DNA of 26,873 nt from Planoprotostelium fungivorum (taxonomy: Eukaryota; Evosea; Variosea; Cavosteliida; Cavosteliaceae). The notes under the pieces are model-generated. The model searched no databases and was not told where the DNA came from. It was given only the letters and a program-made list of their open reading frames with translations. The position numbers and the translations under genes are program-made. Positions 1 through 9,945 of the stretch are shown one piece after another. Location of the stretch: positions 1 through 26,873 of the forward strand of contig MDYQ01000306.1 in the NCBI GenBank assembly GCA_003024175.1. Reading direction: 5' to 3'. Within the stretch, counting starts at the first letter, position 1. Each line of letters opens with the position of its first letter.

Positions 1-256
1 ATTGAGTTTACCCCCTTCTATCAAGATCTACCCGGTATTTCACACCTCACTTCTCACGCCGTACAAGGCCCACCCACAAACCCTCATTAGCCTCTGACTC
101 TGTGAGGCAAAGGCTACTATCTTTTAGTGTGCAGTAATTCCACCCAATCTATATAAAGCATGTTTCTGAGCACACAAAAGCTTACAAACGTTTTGCAAAG
201 AATTTACAAACTGATCACAGGAAGCAAGCATTCATTGTGTGGTGAGTTGTAGATAA
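1..256. promoter_or_regulatory. Upstream region of the RCC1-like gene
   Basis: There is no open frame of note before the first ATG of the RCC1-like gene at 257. The right half is repeat copy C; the left 120 bases show no repeat or RNA gene that I can recognise. A TATATAA string lies near 150, inside the repeat. The real promoter therefore either lies inside the repeat or, if translation starts at the ATG at 311, overlaps its edge. Confidence 0.35.
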
Positions 257-285
257 ATGCATTATAATATTCCCTTTTTATATGA
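121..285 (-). repeat. Dispersed ~165-bp repeat, copy C
   Basis: Read on the minus strand, this stretch matches the plus-strand copies at about 2077-2235 and 16803-16965. The shared landmarks, in order, are a G/A-rich start with TATTATA, ATTTATCTACAACTCA, TGAATGCTTGCTTCC, TTTGTAAATTCTTT, TTTGTAAGCTTT, a GCTTTAT block and CTGCACAC. It covers the first ATG of the RCC1-like gene. No protein or tRNA is evident in it. The family could be a short non-autonomous element or a solo end of a larger one. Confidence 0.8.
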
Positions 286-1957
286 TGGAAATCAAATCAC
301 CGATAAGATCATGCATTCATTCCGTCAGGCGGTGATCTTCCCACGACAACATCACGCCAGGGGGATCTCCTTATGGAAACGAGTTAAGGAAATCTTTCCC
401 AGCGCCCGATCAGAGGACATCTCCCTCATCAAGACAAGAAGCAATCCATCAGACGAAATCTTTCGATTGTATTCGTGGGGAAATGGCTTTAATGGGCAAC
501 TAGGTAAACACTGGTTTATATCGTCCTTAATTCCGTTCTGCAGGTCTAGGAGTACCCGAAGATAAGACAACACCAACGGTAAGATAAAACTAATATCTGA
601 TAACCAATACAGGTTGTTCCTGATCTTCGCAATGATCACATCACATCTGCTTCTTGCGGCGTGGAACACGCAGTTGCAATTTCAGGTGAGTGTCCCACGG
701 TAAATGTAATTGATACCTTCAGCCGCTGGTTATGGCTGGGCCTGGGGTGGAAACAGTCACATGCAGATAGGGTCAATCAGACACTTCTTCTCTGAGGAGT
801 TGTTTGCACCAACAGCCATATCTAATTTATGGAACGATCCCATAAGAAAAGTCAGTTGTGGATGGTATCACTCATTAGCAATCCTCAGTATGTGATCATT
901 ATTTCGCATTCGTTGACAGAGAACAACAGGGGATGGACAAATTAAATCTTGGGGGAACAATTGTAAAGGACAACTGGGTACAGGCAATCGGTTCAATTTC
1001 AGGTGAAGAGAGCGCAAACGGTAACAAGCTGAAGCTATCAGTGAGCCACAACCATTGAGCCTTCTCAGCAGAAAAGATATTGTTGACTTGTCGTGTGGTG
1101 CTCTTCATTCCGTTGCTATTACCAGAGAGGGCCAGATCTACAGCTGGTCAGTTCGATCTTACATGGGATTCCCCCTGATCTTCAACAGGGGTTTCAACGG
1201 ATCGGGTCAACTTGGCCTCACCGGATCAGCGGATGTCCTGAGGCCTACATTAGTTGAATTATCCATGAAAATTCAGCGCATCACTTGTGGATCATTTCAC
1301 ACACAAGTGCAAGATGGTATGTGATGGAATCATTCATCACCAATCTTTACAGAGAATGGCGACATCTACATCCTGGGTGGACCCACTGGAATCCCTCATT
1401 TGAAAGAGAGACCTCACGAACCATACAGCTTGGACAATCATGCCACAATGACATATAGATCTGAGCCAATCAAGGTAGGATATAATTTCTGATGCCTCAC
1501 TCATTCGAGAGGTGGATGGCTTGCATCATATCACTCAATTTGCTGCTGGATATAATTTTGGTGCCGCTATAGATGGTGTGACTATTATATATCAATATTG
1601 ATGTCAATTATTCTTCAGCCAACGGAGCCATCTACGTATGGTCCATTGACAAAAGTCAACCTCTCGCGCGCAAGGTTGATTTCAAAGAGAAGGTCAAAAG
1701 CCTGACATTGAGTCCGACGCATTGTACTGTGATATCAGGTGGTTGTATTGGGAGATGAATGGTATTGAACTACGTAAGATGACAATCGCTTGTTTGTTTG
1801 GAAGATATCAGATATTTCTAGTGGAAACTCACCACAAGAAGTGGTTGGACCAAAGGTAACGCATTGCGATATGAGAGGTGCATCATACCATACAGGACAA
1901 GATGCAAGTTCATGCTGGTTGGGACTTTCACCTCCTGACAGCAAGGCTGTCCAATGA
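257..1957 (+). CDS. RCC1-like beta-propeller repeat protein
   Basis: Eleven exons join in frame to give 436 aa: 257-503, 544-578, 613-685, 723-887, 930-1002, 1042-1146, 1189-1316, 1353-1474, 1512-1575, 1619-1738 and 1779-1957. RCC1 blade signatures recur about every 50 residues: YSWGNGFNGQLGLG, WAWGGNSHMQIG, QIKSWGNNCKGQLGTG, IYSWGFNGSGQLGL, DIYILGGPTG, AIYVWSID and RLFVWKISD. SCG/TCG-x-xH motifs fall between them. Seven blades would close one propeller. The family includes Ran exchange factors and many unrelated scaffolds or ubiquitin-ligase parts; nothing here identifies the partner, so only the fold is assigned. An AATAAA lies near 1996. The ATG at 257 is inside a repeat, so the ATG at 311 is an alternative start. 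If the intron at 1739-1778 is retained, translation would stop at 1758. Confidence 0.9.
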
Positions 1958-2076
1958 AGAGACAGCAGACATTCAGCGCAATCTGGAGAGCCCAGAATAA
2001 ATGGTTCACACAAGATGGTATCATTTGTGAAATGAAGCAACATATATAAATACACAGACAAGCAAAGGATCATAGT

Positions 2077-2235
2077 AAAAGGGGGTATTTTAGTCCACTT
2101 ATCTACAACTCACCTCACTGAACGCTCTCCTCCTGTGTTCTGTTTGGTGATCCTCGTCAAAACATTTGTAAGCGTTCGTGCGCTCTGCACTTGCTTATGC
2201 AGTCTGGGTGGAAATCTATACACTCAAATCATACA
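2077..2235 (+). repeat. Dispersed ~165-bp repeat, copy B
   Basis: This is a plus-strand copy of the element also seen at 16803-16965 (same strand) and 121-285 (opposite strand). Shared words include GGGTATT, CTTATCTACAACTCA, CATTTGTAAGC, GCTTATGCAGTCTGGGTGG and TACACTC. It is the most diverged of the three. With copy C it forms an inverted pair on either side of the RCC1-like gene. The rest of 1958-2310 holds only the gene's 3' end and no other gene that I can see. Confidence 0.75.
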
Positions 2236-2309
2236 AAAAACACAAGGAGGCAAAAGGCAGGTGCATATGAATAGGCTGAGATCAATTTATTTGAGGCTCA
2301 CAAGGCCGT

Positions 2310-2530
2310 TCAATCGTTCTTGACAATGCCCTTTGCTGCAACAAGAAAGGCTTTGTCGATGTTGGAAGTGCTCAATCCCTCCTCTCTTAGACAAGCCTTG
2401 TGACCAGCACTCCCAATTTGGGTGATGTACATAAATTCCGGAAACAAAAAGTTGGAGAAAACAGCGTCATGACGAGAGTGCAGGACGAGAATGTGTATGG
2501 GGAGGGGGATCAGAGGGGAGATAATGAGCG
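2310..2530 (-). pseudogene. Orphan 3' coding exon, function unknown
   Basis: One minus-strand frame stays open for about 73 codons and ends at the stop at 2310-2312. An AATAAA (2286-2291 region, minus strand) follows 20-25 nt later, as expected of a real 3' end. The C-terminus reads ...SNIDKAFLVAAKGIVKND. The frame has no good start: an in-frame TGA lies near 2531, and beyond it lies the conserved block upstream of the kinase-like relic. It may be the last exon of a gene whose 5' part was replaced, or a chance frame. I do not recognise the family. Confidence 0.3.
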
Positions 2531-2547
2531 GTCATACATAACACAGC

Positions 2548-2662
2548 GTGGGCCACAATTCAAGCTATCCACGAGGTAATAATATACGCCTCAATCAGAT
2601 GCCTGTGTCTATATAGACGTATTGTGTGTTTACATTTTCTGACCGTCACATCAGATCTCGTC
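2548..2662 (+). promoter_or_regulatory. Conserved 5' block of kinase-like family, copy 1
   Basis: About 115 bp here match, on the opposite strand, 26652-26765. Shared words include GGGCCACAATTCAA, GGTAATAATATACGCCTCA, TTTACATTTTCTGACCGTCAC and CAGATCTCGT. In both places the block points toward the first coding exon of a kinase-like family locus, with its near end about 100 nt away. I infer a family promoter/5' leader. It could also be part of a mobile unit that carries the gene. Confidence 0.7.
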
Positions 2663-2764
2663 TCTATCATCCTGTTGCCACCTCGAACATTCTCAACGTA
2701 ATCTCATAAGGCGAGCTGAACGCTTGGCCTCTCGGTTTGCGTTGGTCTTCTTCATTGTTCTCAC

Positions 2765-3978
2765 TTGTTGGTAGATGACAGACCCCAATTTTGCATCAAC
2801 GGTCTCGCCCTAACTCTGGCCGAGAAGACCTGGGCTGAGGTTAAGCTGACAGCCAACCCAGACCTGGCTACCAGTGGACTTTCATCGAGCAATCTACCAC
2901 CCAGTCCGCCCTACCTGGTGAGTCTTGGGTTTCTTTATTCTCTTAATATTCTCTATATTTTTGTCGCGGCGTCTGTAGGCCTCTATGGGGCTCTCCTAGC
3001 TCGCACAGTGGCGACTTAGGGGTTGATTTGGCTGCGTAACGTGACCAGAAAATCCACAATATCCGTGTTACATACATCATCAGAGAAGACATTGAATTAG
3101 CTGACTTTTCCAGTGAATTTCATACAATTATTGAGGATGGCTCACATTAACAATCCGAACCGAGCTGTTATGAAGAAGTTACAGAGGTCCTTCTCCAGTA
3201 GGATGCTAACTGCACTCCAGATGATGTGAGCAGAGGTACTTTATAATTTTTTGACAAAAACACAGGCTGCTGAACTTTATGAGGATGGACAGAGGCTACC
3301 TGGTACACAACTGCTGCATTTATCAAGCAAGCCTTAGGGATTTCATTCAATGGTGCTCTAGATACAGAGATATACGAACCCTGCCTCATTGTAGCTGTTC
3401 AAGATGATGGTTGCCCTTTGATGATCAAGATTATCAGCCATGAGTACCATTTGTTTTATTATGAATAATTCTGATTGATGGTTGAAGGTGTTGCATTGTC
3501 TGACCTTCTGAGTTCCTCATGATTAATGAGTTAGGCATACATCAATTTGATGACTGCCACCTCCTCCCATACAGAACTGGTCATGTCACCATCAAACCAG
3601 ACCCCACATTTGCATCAGTTGGTTATGGAGAGTTCTGGTGTGCAATAAGCCCACGTCTAACCACTTCACTTCAACCTTCTTCCTCAACCTCTATTAGCTC
3701 TATTTAATGGACTACAGCACATGTATAAGGCATTGGACTACTTACATGAAAAACATTCGGTTCACATAGATGTCAAGCCAGCTAATATCTTTGTGGCCAC
3801 AGATGCCATCTGGTTCCTTGGTGATTATGGCTCATTTGTCCAGGAAAGCACAGCTATTCTGTCATATTCTCAGTTGTATCACCCTGAGAATCTTATGGTA
3901 TACCATACACCACAGAGAGCCACACTTGCACAAATAGGAAGGAAAGCAGAAGCCAAATATTATATTTTGATAGCATGA
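2765..3978 (+). pseudogene. Decayed Crinkler/FunK1-like kinase gene
   Basis: Pieces of one gene lie in order on the plus strand but in different frames. A first exon (about 2775-2918) ends at GTGAGTC and a T-rich intron (2919-2979); that intron resembles those at about 26183-26313 and 23640-23690. Near 3380-3440 comes an N-lobe-like stretch containing PLMIKII, a candidate for the ATP-binding lysine. At 3721-3850 are HIDVKPANIF (catalytic HxD loop; Asp and Asn present) and GDYGSF in the DFG position. At least two frame breaks (near 3280 and 3690) and internal stops remain after likely introns are allowed for. The kinase call rests on these motifs; the Crinkler/FunK1 link is inference from architecture and from the copy at 24593-26536. 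Confidence 0.6.
2945..3060 (-). repeat. GCAGCCAAATC / GGCCTCTATGGGGCTC shared block, copy 1
   Basis: On the minus strand this block contains GTCACGTTACGCAGCCAAATC, then CCCCATAGAGGCC. The same order of words is found on the plus strand at 23525-23640, and the first half again at 23032-23075. In the kinase-like relic here it falls across the second exon. It is either a conserved piece of the family's coding exon or a small dispersed repeat. Confidence 0.6.
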
Positions 3979-4609
3979 TCTGGGGGAACAAGTATATTAT
4001 CCATAGTTGACCCTTAATGTCAACTAATGTACAGTTCAATTCAATCTTGAAGTAAAACAGGATAAGATTCTAGTACACTTTTCCTAGCTTGTAACAAGAC
4101 TGCGCATGCACAATCTATTGTATTTGTAAATTAGCTCATGATGCATGACTCATCCACATCAAACGCCAGCTTGACAAAAAAGAGAGAACACGGAGCAAAT
4201 GAGAGACGCGTATTTTCTGTTTATTTCCCAACCATGTTGAAGTGATGAGACAAGGTTCTCACAACTGATAGCACTTATAGTTAGACACATTTGATAGGAT
4301 AATGGTCTTCATATTGAGGCAGAGAACAGAGAAATTTGATAAAATATTTTGCAAATGAGAGACGGTGATCTCTCTTTTTTGTCAGGTTGGCGTTATCACC
4401 ACTGCAACTGAAGTTGACCATAAAGTCCTGCAACACCACACAATATATTTCAATTACAACAGAATACAGCTCTTGTGAAACACTAGAAATTTGCTTGTTT
4501 TTTCTCAATGGTCCAATCTGCCTATATGGGCCCTTCCTCTGGTGTGTCCTAGTTCATTGATCTACTGTCAAAGCCAAGACTGAGACAACAAAAACAAAAG
4601 CCTTAGATT
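3979..4609. other. Repeat-rich intergenic stretch
   Basis: The stretch between the kinase-like relic and rlmN is AT-rich and holds the inverted-repeat structure (4162-4394). A minus-strand frame at 4281-4508 starts with GPLRKNK, a peptide also encoded in the kinase-family relic near 20180, so it may be another fragment. Around 4100-4150 the words GC(A/G)CATGCA, TATTGTAT and GCTC.TGATG resemble the 3' flank near 20625-20675. I see no intact gene. Confidence 0.45.
4162..4394. repeat. Inverted-repeat structure, 26-bp arms
   Basis: The left arm at 4162-4187 (AACGCCAGCTTGACAAAAAA...) pairs with the right arm at 4369-4394 (...TTTTTTGTCAGGTTGGCGTT), with about two mismatches over 26 bp. In addition, GCAAATGAGAGACG occurs as a direct repeat inside, near 4195 and 4351. 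The structure is about 230 bp with no plausible gene of its own, so a MITE is one reading. Alternatively the arms are inverted fragments of family coding sequence: the left arm read plus and the right arm read minus both encode NA(S/N)LTKKR(E/D)H. Confidence 0.5.
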
Positions 4610-6030
4610 TCATTGCAAACCATTCTTCTTTGTTTGTGAGACTTTGTAGAGCTGTCCACAAGCTGCATCTATCTCCACACCAAAGGACTGTCTTGCAGTT
4701 ACAGTTATCCCTCTACTTGTCAAAAGTTTCATGAATCGGTTCAGATTTCCCTCCTCTGTCTGTGTGAACTCTGGGGCAATGCCTGGTGTCAGTGAGGCAA
4801 TGAAACATACAATTCTCAATCATAATTCACACACCTTCAGCTGGATTGTATCTGAGTAAGTTGATATGGAAGAGATGTCTGAGTGATGGTTGGATTTCCT
4901 TGATGATGTTCTTGATGCCATCAGCGTGCTCCACAGTGTCATTGAATCCATCCAAGACAAGATATGCCATGAAGATCTTTCTGTGTGTGTTTTCTGTGTG
5001 CCTCTCCAGTGCTCTCATTACATCTGGCAGTGGGTAGATCTTGTTTGTTGGCACAAGGATGTTCCTTTGCTCTTGAAAAGGGGAGTGCAATGAAAACGCT
5101 AAATTGACTTGAGGGTAGTCTCGAGATAACCTTTCTATTCCTGGAATGATTCCTACTTGAGTCAGTTTCTTTCATCACTGAAGCAGTAGTTGTTGACTCA
5201 CCAACGGTTGACACACTGAGTTTGCGGTGTGGCATAGAGAATAAGTCAACATCCGTAAGTATCCCCAGTGCATCAAAGACTTTTGGATTCTGCAGCGCTT
5301 CACCCATTCCTTCTCATTGGTTAGAGGATTTGTATTACAGAACAACACTTGCCCATAAAACTGACACTATCTACGTGGTTACCATTCTGTTGAAAGTACA
5401 AGATCTGATCAGTGATCTCATCTGGTGTTAATTGTCTCTTGAACCCCACTGCACCAGTGGCACAAAAGTTGCATTTCAGTGCGCAACCGACCTGTTTTCA
5501 TCAGAACATTGTTTAAAACAAGACGTCTGTGATACCTGACTGGATATACAAAGAGACGTCTTTCCATTACGGAACTTCATGTAAACAGACTCAATACTCT
5601 GTCCATCGTTGAGTCTGAACAGCATCTTGACTGCCTGTGAACTATGCTGTATGGATGCCGCCTTGATAGACAATATGTTCTCTCCCAGCTGCTCCTCAAT
5701 TTTCTCTTTTAAAGGCTGTGGTAAACCAGTGATGTCACGGTATCTCTTGACTTTGGTCTGATACATAGCATTCTTGATTTGTGTGAGACGATACTCTGGC
5801 TCGTTTAAAGATTGCAGTATGGATGTGATCTTCTCTAATCGATTAGATCTGTACAGAGGCTTGATTTGTGAAACTGGACCGATTTGTGATAGTTGGCGAA
5901 ACCCTTTAACTGAGGTGCTTACGCTTGCAGCCATGATTGTGTGATCTGATCTGTGTAGTTTGCTCCGAAATTCAAAAAATCGATTGATTGATTCTACACC
6001 TCGGTCTTGTCTTCGGGGTTCGCCGTTCAT
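4610..6030 (-). CDS. rlmN: RlmN-type radical-SAM RNA methyltransferase
   Basis: Five exons (6030-5536, 5491-5353, 5309-5202, 5155-4835, 4782-4610) keep frame and give 411 aa. RlmN adds a methyl group at C2 of an adenosine in rRNA and tRNA, using S-adenosylmethionine and a 4Fe-4S cluster. Family landmarks are present in order: the N-terminal helical domain; [20 protein letters not shown], with the CxxxCxxC cluster cysteines and the usual mechanistic region; [54 protein letters not shown]; and AACGQL, with the second catalytic cysteine. The ~60 residues before the domain are basic, so organelle targeting is possible but unproven; the Met near 5934 is another start. The second intron begins with GC. 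The gene is divergent from the 81-aa gene, 184 bp away. Confidence 0.95.
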
Positions 6031-6214
6031 CTGCAGACTTCTTCTCTGACATCCACAGGTAACGATGAATGCTCATCTTTTATTACAAAGACAGTATGGT
6101 TTCGTTGTACTGGCCAGAGGTGCAGACTATCGAACGTAATTACGAGTTATAATGTGGTGTAGATGCGGAAGTGGGTGCAAGATTTTATTTCGTTAGACAC
6201 CCACAGCAAGGAAG

Positions 6215-6510
6215 ATGAGCACGGTCGAGGTCGTTCTCGTTGCTAAATCAAGTGATAAAATCATGCTTGAGACTGGAAGATTCACGCTAACAAGCAATGG
6301 CAAGTTACCCCTCTCCCAAATCATGCAAAAGTGGAAGATTAAGAATGTAGAATGGTTAGATGTGAGTGATCTATACAGGAAATGTTTTCGATAGAAAATT
6401 GATGTCTGCAGGGCGACCTCGATCTGCAACCAGACAAGGATGGAAACTCAGAAATCGCTTTCACTAACATGAAACTCATTCGCATTGTGGCTGATCCTGA
6501 GAGATCATAA
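6215..6510 (+). CDS. Small conserved-looking protein, 81 aa
   Basis: Two exons (6215-6361 and 6412-6510) join exactly in frame across a 50-nt GT-AG intron. The product starts MSTVEVVLVAKSSDKIML and ends IRIVADPERS. It has no membrane segment and no signal peptide; its composition is mixed and mildly charged. I do not recognise a family. A compact beta-rich fold is possible, given the alternating hydrophobics at the N-terminus. It sits between rlmN (divergent, shared 184-bp promoter) and the RhoGAP gene (convergent, 26 bp between stops), in a run of intact genes, which favours a real gene. Confidence 0.65.
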
Positions 6511-6536
6511 ATGAAGCCCTGCGGACAGAATACTCT

Positions 6537-9443
6537 TTATTTATCTTGTACATAACTGGCAGGAAAGAAACCCTTCTCTTTCGATCTCTGGCACACTCCC
6601 TGCCACCACCCATCGGCACTCTTCTCCGTCACCTTGTACCCTCAGCACTCTGTTTACTCTCGTTCACTCACCTCAATCACATCTCCTGTCTTGAGCGATA
6701 TCTCTCGTTCACTCAGTGCTTCGTAGTCGAATAAAGCCGTAGCCTGTCAATAGGCATCAGATCAATGATGTTCGCGCACTGACCTGAACCAGAGGCACAT
6801 TGACCCCAAATTGAGCTTTGAACAAAAGAAATTGACCCCTCAATTCCTCAAGCTGTGCTGAGTTAGGAGAGAAAAGATGGGAGGAAGAGAGAAGAAATCA
6901 CCTGATCAGCGAGTTGGACCCTCTGCTTCGTCTCCTCTGAGAGCTTCTGCTTCAAAATGGACACTTCTAACTCCAGGGAGGATACAGGATTAGAGGGAGG
7001 TATCCTTCCATTCATGGTGGCAGATTGACCACCCATAGGCTTCGAAGGAGGAAAGGAGAACTTTTGAGATGCTCCTGGGAGAGGGGGTGGATTTCGAGAC
7101 GCGACGGTGACAGGTGCAATGGGTTCTGAGGCCACATCGAGTGAGAGGGCATTCGTGGAGATGGATTTTCTCAGGGATCGAGGTGCTGCCACTCTCTTTG
7201 GCTCACTTGCAACATTCTAGGATGAGGTTCAGTCTCAAACGGAGGCGTTCGGTTCATCCTCTATGTCTCACCTTCAAGTCATCAAAGGTCTTGCTCTTGA
7301 GGAGATCGACTTTATCTGACACCTTCAGTGAAGACGAGTGGGAGCACACACCTGACTTAGAGTTTCGCATGGATGCGAGGATCTCAGCCTGATCATCTTG
7401 GATCTCTTGGTGCCATTCGATGAGGGACATCATGATGTCCCCTATCTTGGCACTGTCCGTGATCCCCTTCATCGGATCATCTGCTTTCGGTCTGCCTCAT
7501 CATCAGAGGACTCACGCAATGTGTGAGGACACAAGTTACCTGAGTAAGTTGGGACCGAATACGATGGCGATGTTACTGGTATTCATCTTGTTTTTCTCAC
7601 TGTTGCGCACCACTCTCGCCAAAAAATTACACAGAAATCCCAATACGACCTGGTTTTCGGATGGCATACTCCTCAGTAAACCGAGAGTCTGGGATGGTCA
7701 ACGGATATTCAATTTCCTCTACTTCACCGTTTTACACCGATCCTGTGATTCTCTAATTTCAGAAAAAGTGTTAATGAACGGATCGTAGAGCTCATAAGGA
7801 ATGAGTGGCTCGGGTAATTCCCTGAGGTACAACTTTAAGAGACCTGATGATGTCAGAACAGAGGCATTGAGACGACGTCTGAGAGTACCTGCCACGGTGT
7901 GTGGATCAATGGCAGGGTCAGGGTCAAATTCAGATCGGAGTGCGGCGGGCTTGCCAAAGTCAAATCGTATACCCTTGTTGAACATATTTCTGTAGTACTC
8001 GATCTGGGGAAGGGAGCCTGATAGTCTGAAGATGCCTTCTTCCTCCAGGCCATAACTGTCCAACCATGAGACGGTCATGTCTAGTACTCTGGGTATGGGG
8101 TTGGTGTATCTCTCCGCTCTTCCCGTGTATCTGCTCAGCAGCGGCTTCAGACTCACTCCAAACTCTCGTGTGTCTCCTGCATCATCTCAACATCAACGAA
8201 GACATCCAATTCGACTGATTTTTCCACAGTCGTCAATATGATGTGGTCACCTCCAGGAGCGCACTTTTCTTGTATAGTTTGAAACCAATCCATCAGATTG
8301 ATAGCCTCCTCGGGAGCCTGTAGCATGTACTCGTCGTTTCTGAAGGAGAAGCCTTGGTAGCTTTTCTCTAATACAATGGTCTGGGCCGTCTGCTTCATAC
8401 CCGGTTCTTGTGACATCTCCAATCTAGCCGTGAAATACTCACAGGGTATCACTCCCGCAGGTGCTTTGTCTTCTTTGGTCTTGAAATACAAGAGGATGTT
8501 ACCCTTCAGCACCACCAACCTCTTCTTCTTCGATGTCGTGTTGCTCTTTGGATTCGGTTTTGATTTCTTCATCAGATATCCTTCCTGGTTACATTCATCC
8601 TCGTCACTCCCGAACGAATTCACCCTTTCACAACCTTCGACAGCTTGGACGTAGGATATCTTCAGGTGGGACAGAGGTACCACCACCATCATGCCATTTG
8701 GTGATCTCTCAAACTGGCTGGGAGCAGAGTTGATGTTGTAATTTGGCAATTTGGAAGGATCCCCGAAGACAACTCCATCGGAGTGACGGAGGATGAAGGG
8801 CTCGAAGAGGTTGAGTGCCTTCTTCACAAGCGGAAGACTGTGTACTAAAGGCGACCCGTAATCTATGGGAAGCTCACGGACGGATGGAATGATACTGAAG
8901 TACTAAACTACTTAGGGCGAACTACAGAGTTCACTTACACTGTGAGCAACTGAAACGTGGGTTACGATGGGATCTCTCCAGAACTCCAGTATGTCATCGG
9001 GGGAATCAATCTCGACAATGGCATCCTGTAGCAGGATATTGGCAGGGCGTTTGGCGGTTGGAGGTCGAACCAGTTGACGATCGGTGGCACCTTCGACTAT
9101 GAGCCTGTCTTCAGTTAACTTCGAGCATTGTGTGTTTTGACTTACTTATAAGCTGCGATCTGTTGCAGAAGTTGCTCTTTCAGTTGCTTGGCTGTCACCT
9201 GAGCAGACGCTCAATATTGACTAGAATAAGGTTAGGTCACCTGTTGAGGAGAATTGATCTTGATGATGTGAGAAGAGTCAGGTGCTGTCTTTGTGGTCGC
9301 TCCTCGATTGACTCTTGTTTGAGGAGCGGGATTTGAGGTGGCCTGCTGCAACATCGGCTGTGGTGGAAGCCGAATCTGGTAGACTGCGGACAATTACAGA
9401 TGTTCAGAGGGAAGGCATTACCTTTCATGTTGCTGGATTGCAT
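6537..9443 (-). CDS. PH-RhoGAP-SH3 protein
   Basis: This multi-exon gene codes for roughly 700 aa. After ~190 residues of unassigned sequence comes a PH domain (CNQEGYLMKKSK...KKKRLVVLKGNILLYF). A RhoGAP domain follows, with the arginine finger in EEEGIFRLSGS, LKLYLRELPEPLIP and NTSNIAIVFGPNLL. Next is a Ser/Pro-rich linker with PPPLPG, a short coiled coil (ELEVSILKQKLSEETKQRV) and a C-terminal SH3 domain (ALFDYEAL, GDVIEV, DGWWQG, GFFPASYV). RhoGAPs switch off Rho/Rac/Cdc42 GTPases; PH and SH3 would direct it to membranes and proline-rich partners. The PH-RhoGAP-SH3 order resembles GRAF/oligophrenin, but no BAR domain is seen. Frame is kept by introns including 9384-9421, 9199-9240, 9105-9145 and 8903-8938. 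The start is uncertain because exon 1 would be only 22 nt; another Met lies near 9605. Confidence 0.9.
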
Positions 9444-9542
9444 CCCTCGGAAAGTAGATCGTCCAACGCGGACCCGACAGAAAAAATCTTCTGTGAAAAT
9501 ACCTTCCTTTCTTTGCTCATCTAAATTTGCTACATCATCAAA

Positions 9543-9930
9543 ATGGGTTCCAACCTGGAGAACCTCCCTTCTGAAGATATCCCATTGCTTCAATTCTTGA
9601 GACATTGTATACACACATTTCAGACACAGACGACCTATGTGGTGCACAGCAATTATTTGGGTCCGGGACTCTTTCGAACGATGTGGTCTAAGCCGACTGT
9701 CGCACAACCCATTCCTAATCCAGTCGTATTCATAGATTTCTTTTTTAAGGATGGACGGCCTGCCTTTCGATTGGAGAACAACAGGTGACACAAGGATATC
9801 TCACCGTCGACTGATGAACGCTAGTTTTGCTTATTATGATGCTTCAACTTTCAACATCAACCTATCATTGGATCGCATGTGTCAAACAAAGGAAGCGTCC
9901 AACATTGTGAAGAACAAGGTAATAAAATAG
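9543..9930 (+). CDS. Small protein of unknown function, 115 aa
   Basis: Two exons (9543-9784 and 9825-9930) give 115 aa across a 40-nt GT-AG intron. The start AAAATGG is a good context. Notable segments are LLQFLRHCIHTFQTQTTYVV and VVFIDFFFKDGRPAFRLENN. The strongly aromatic/hydrophobic VVFIDFFF may be a buried strand or a short membrane-dipping helix. I do not recognise the family. The gene shares a 99-bp bidirectional promoter with the RhoGAP gene and its stop lies 15 bp from the UbiA stop. The stop overlaps an AATAAA, which may serve as poly(A) signal. Confidence 0.6.
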
Positions 9931-9945
9931 GTACATGATTGACAT

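Noticed and set aside
9444-9791. Upstream extension of the RhoGAP frame past 9443
   Set aside because: It would overlap the first exon of the divergent 115-aa gene; an in-frame Met near 9605 exists, so the extension is noted as an alternative only.
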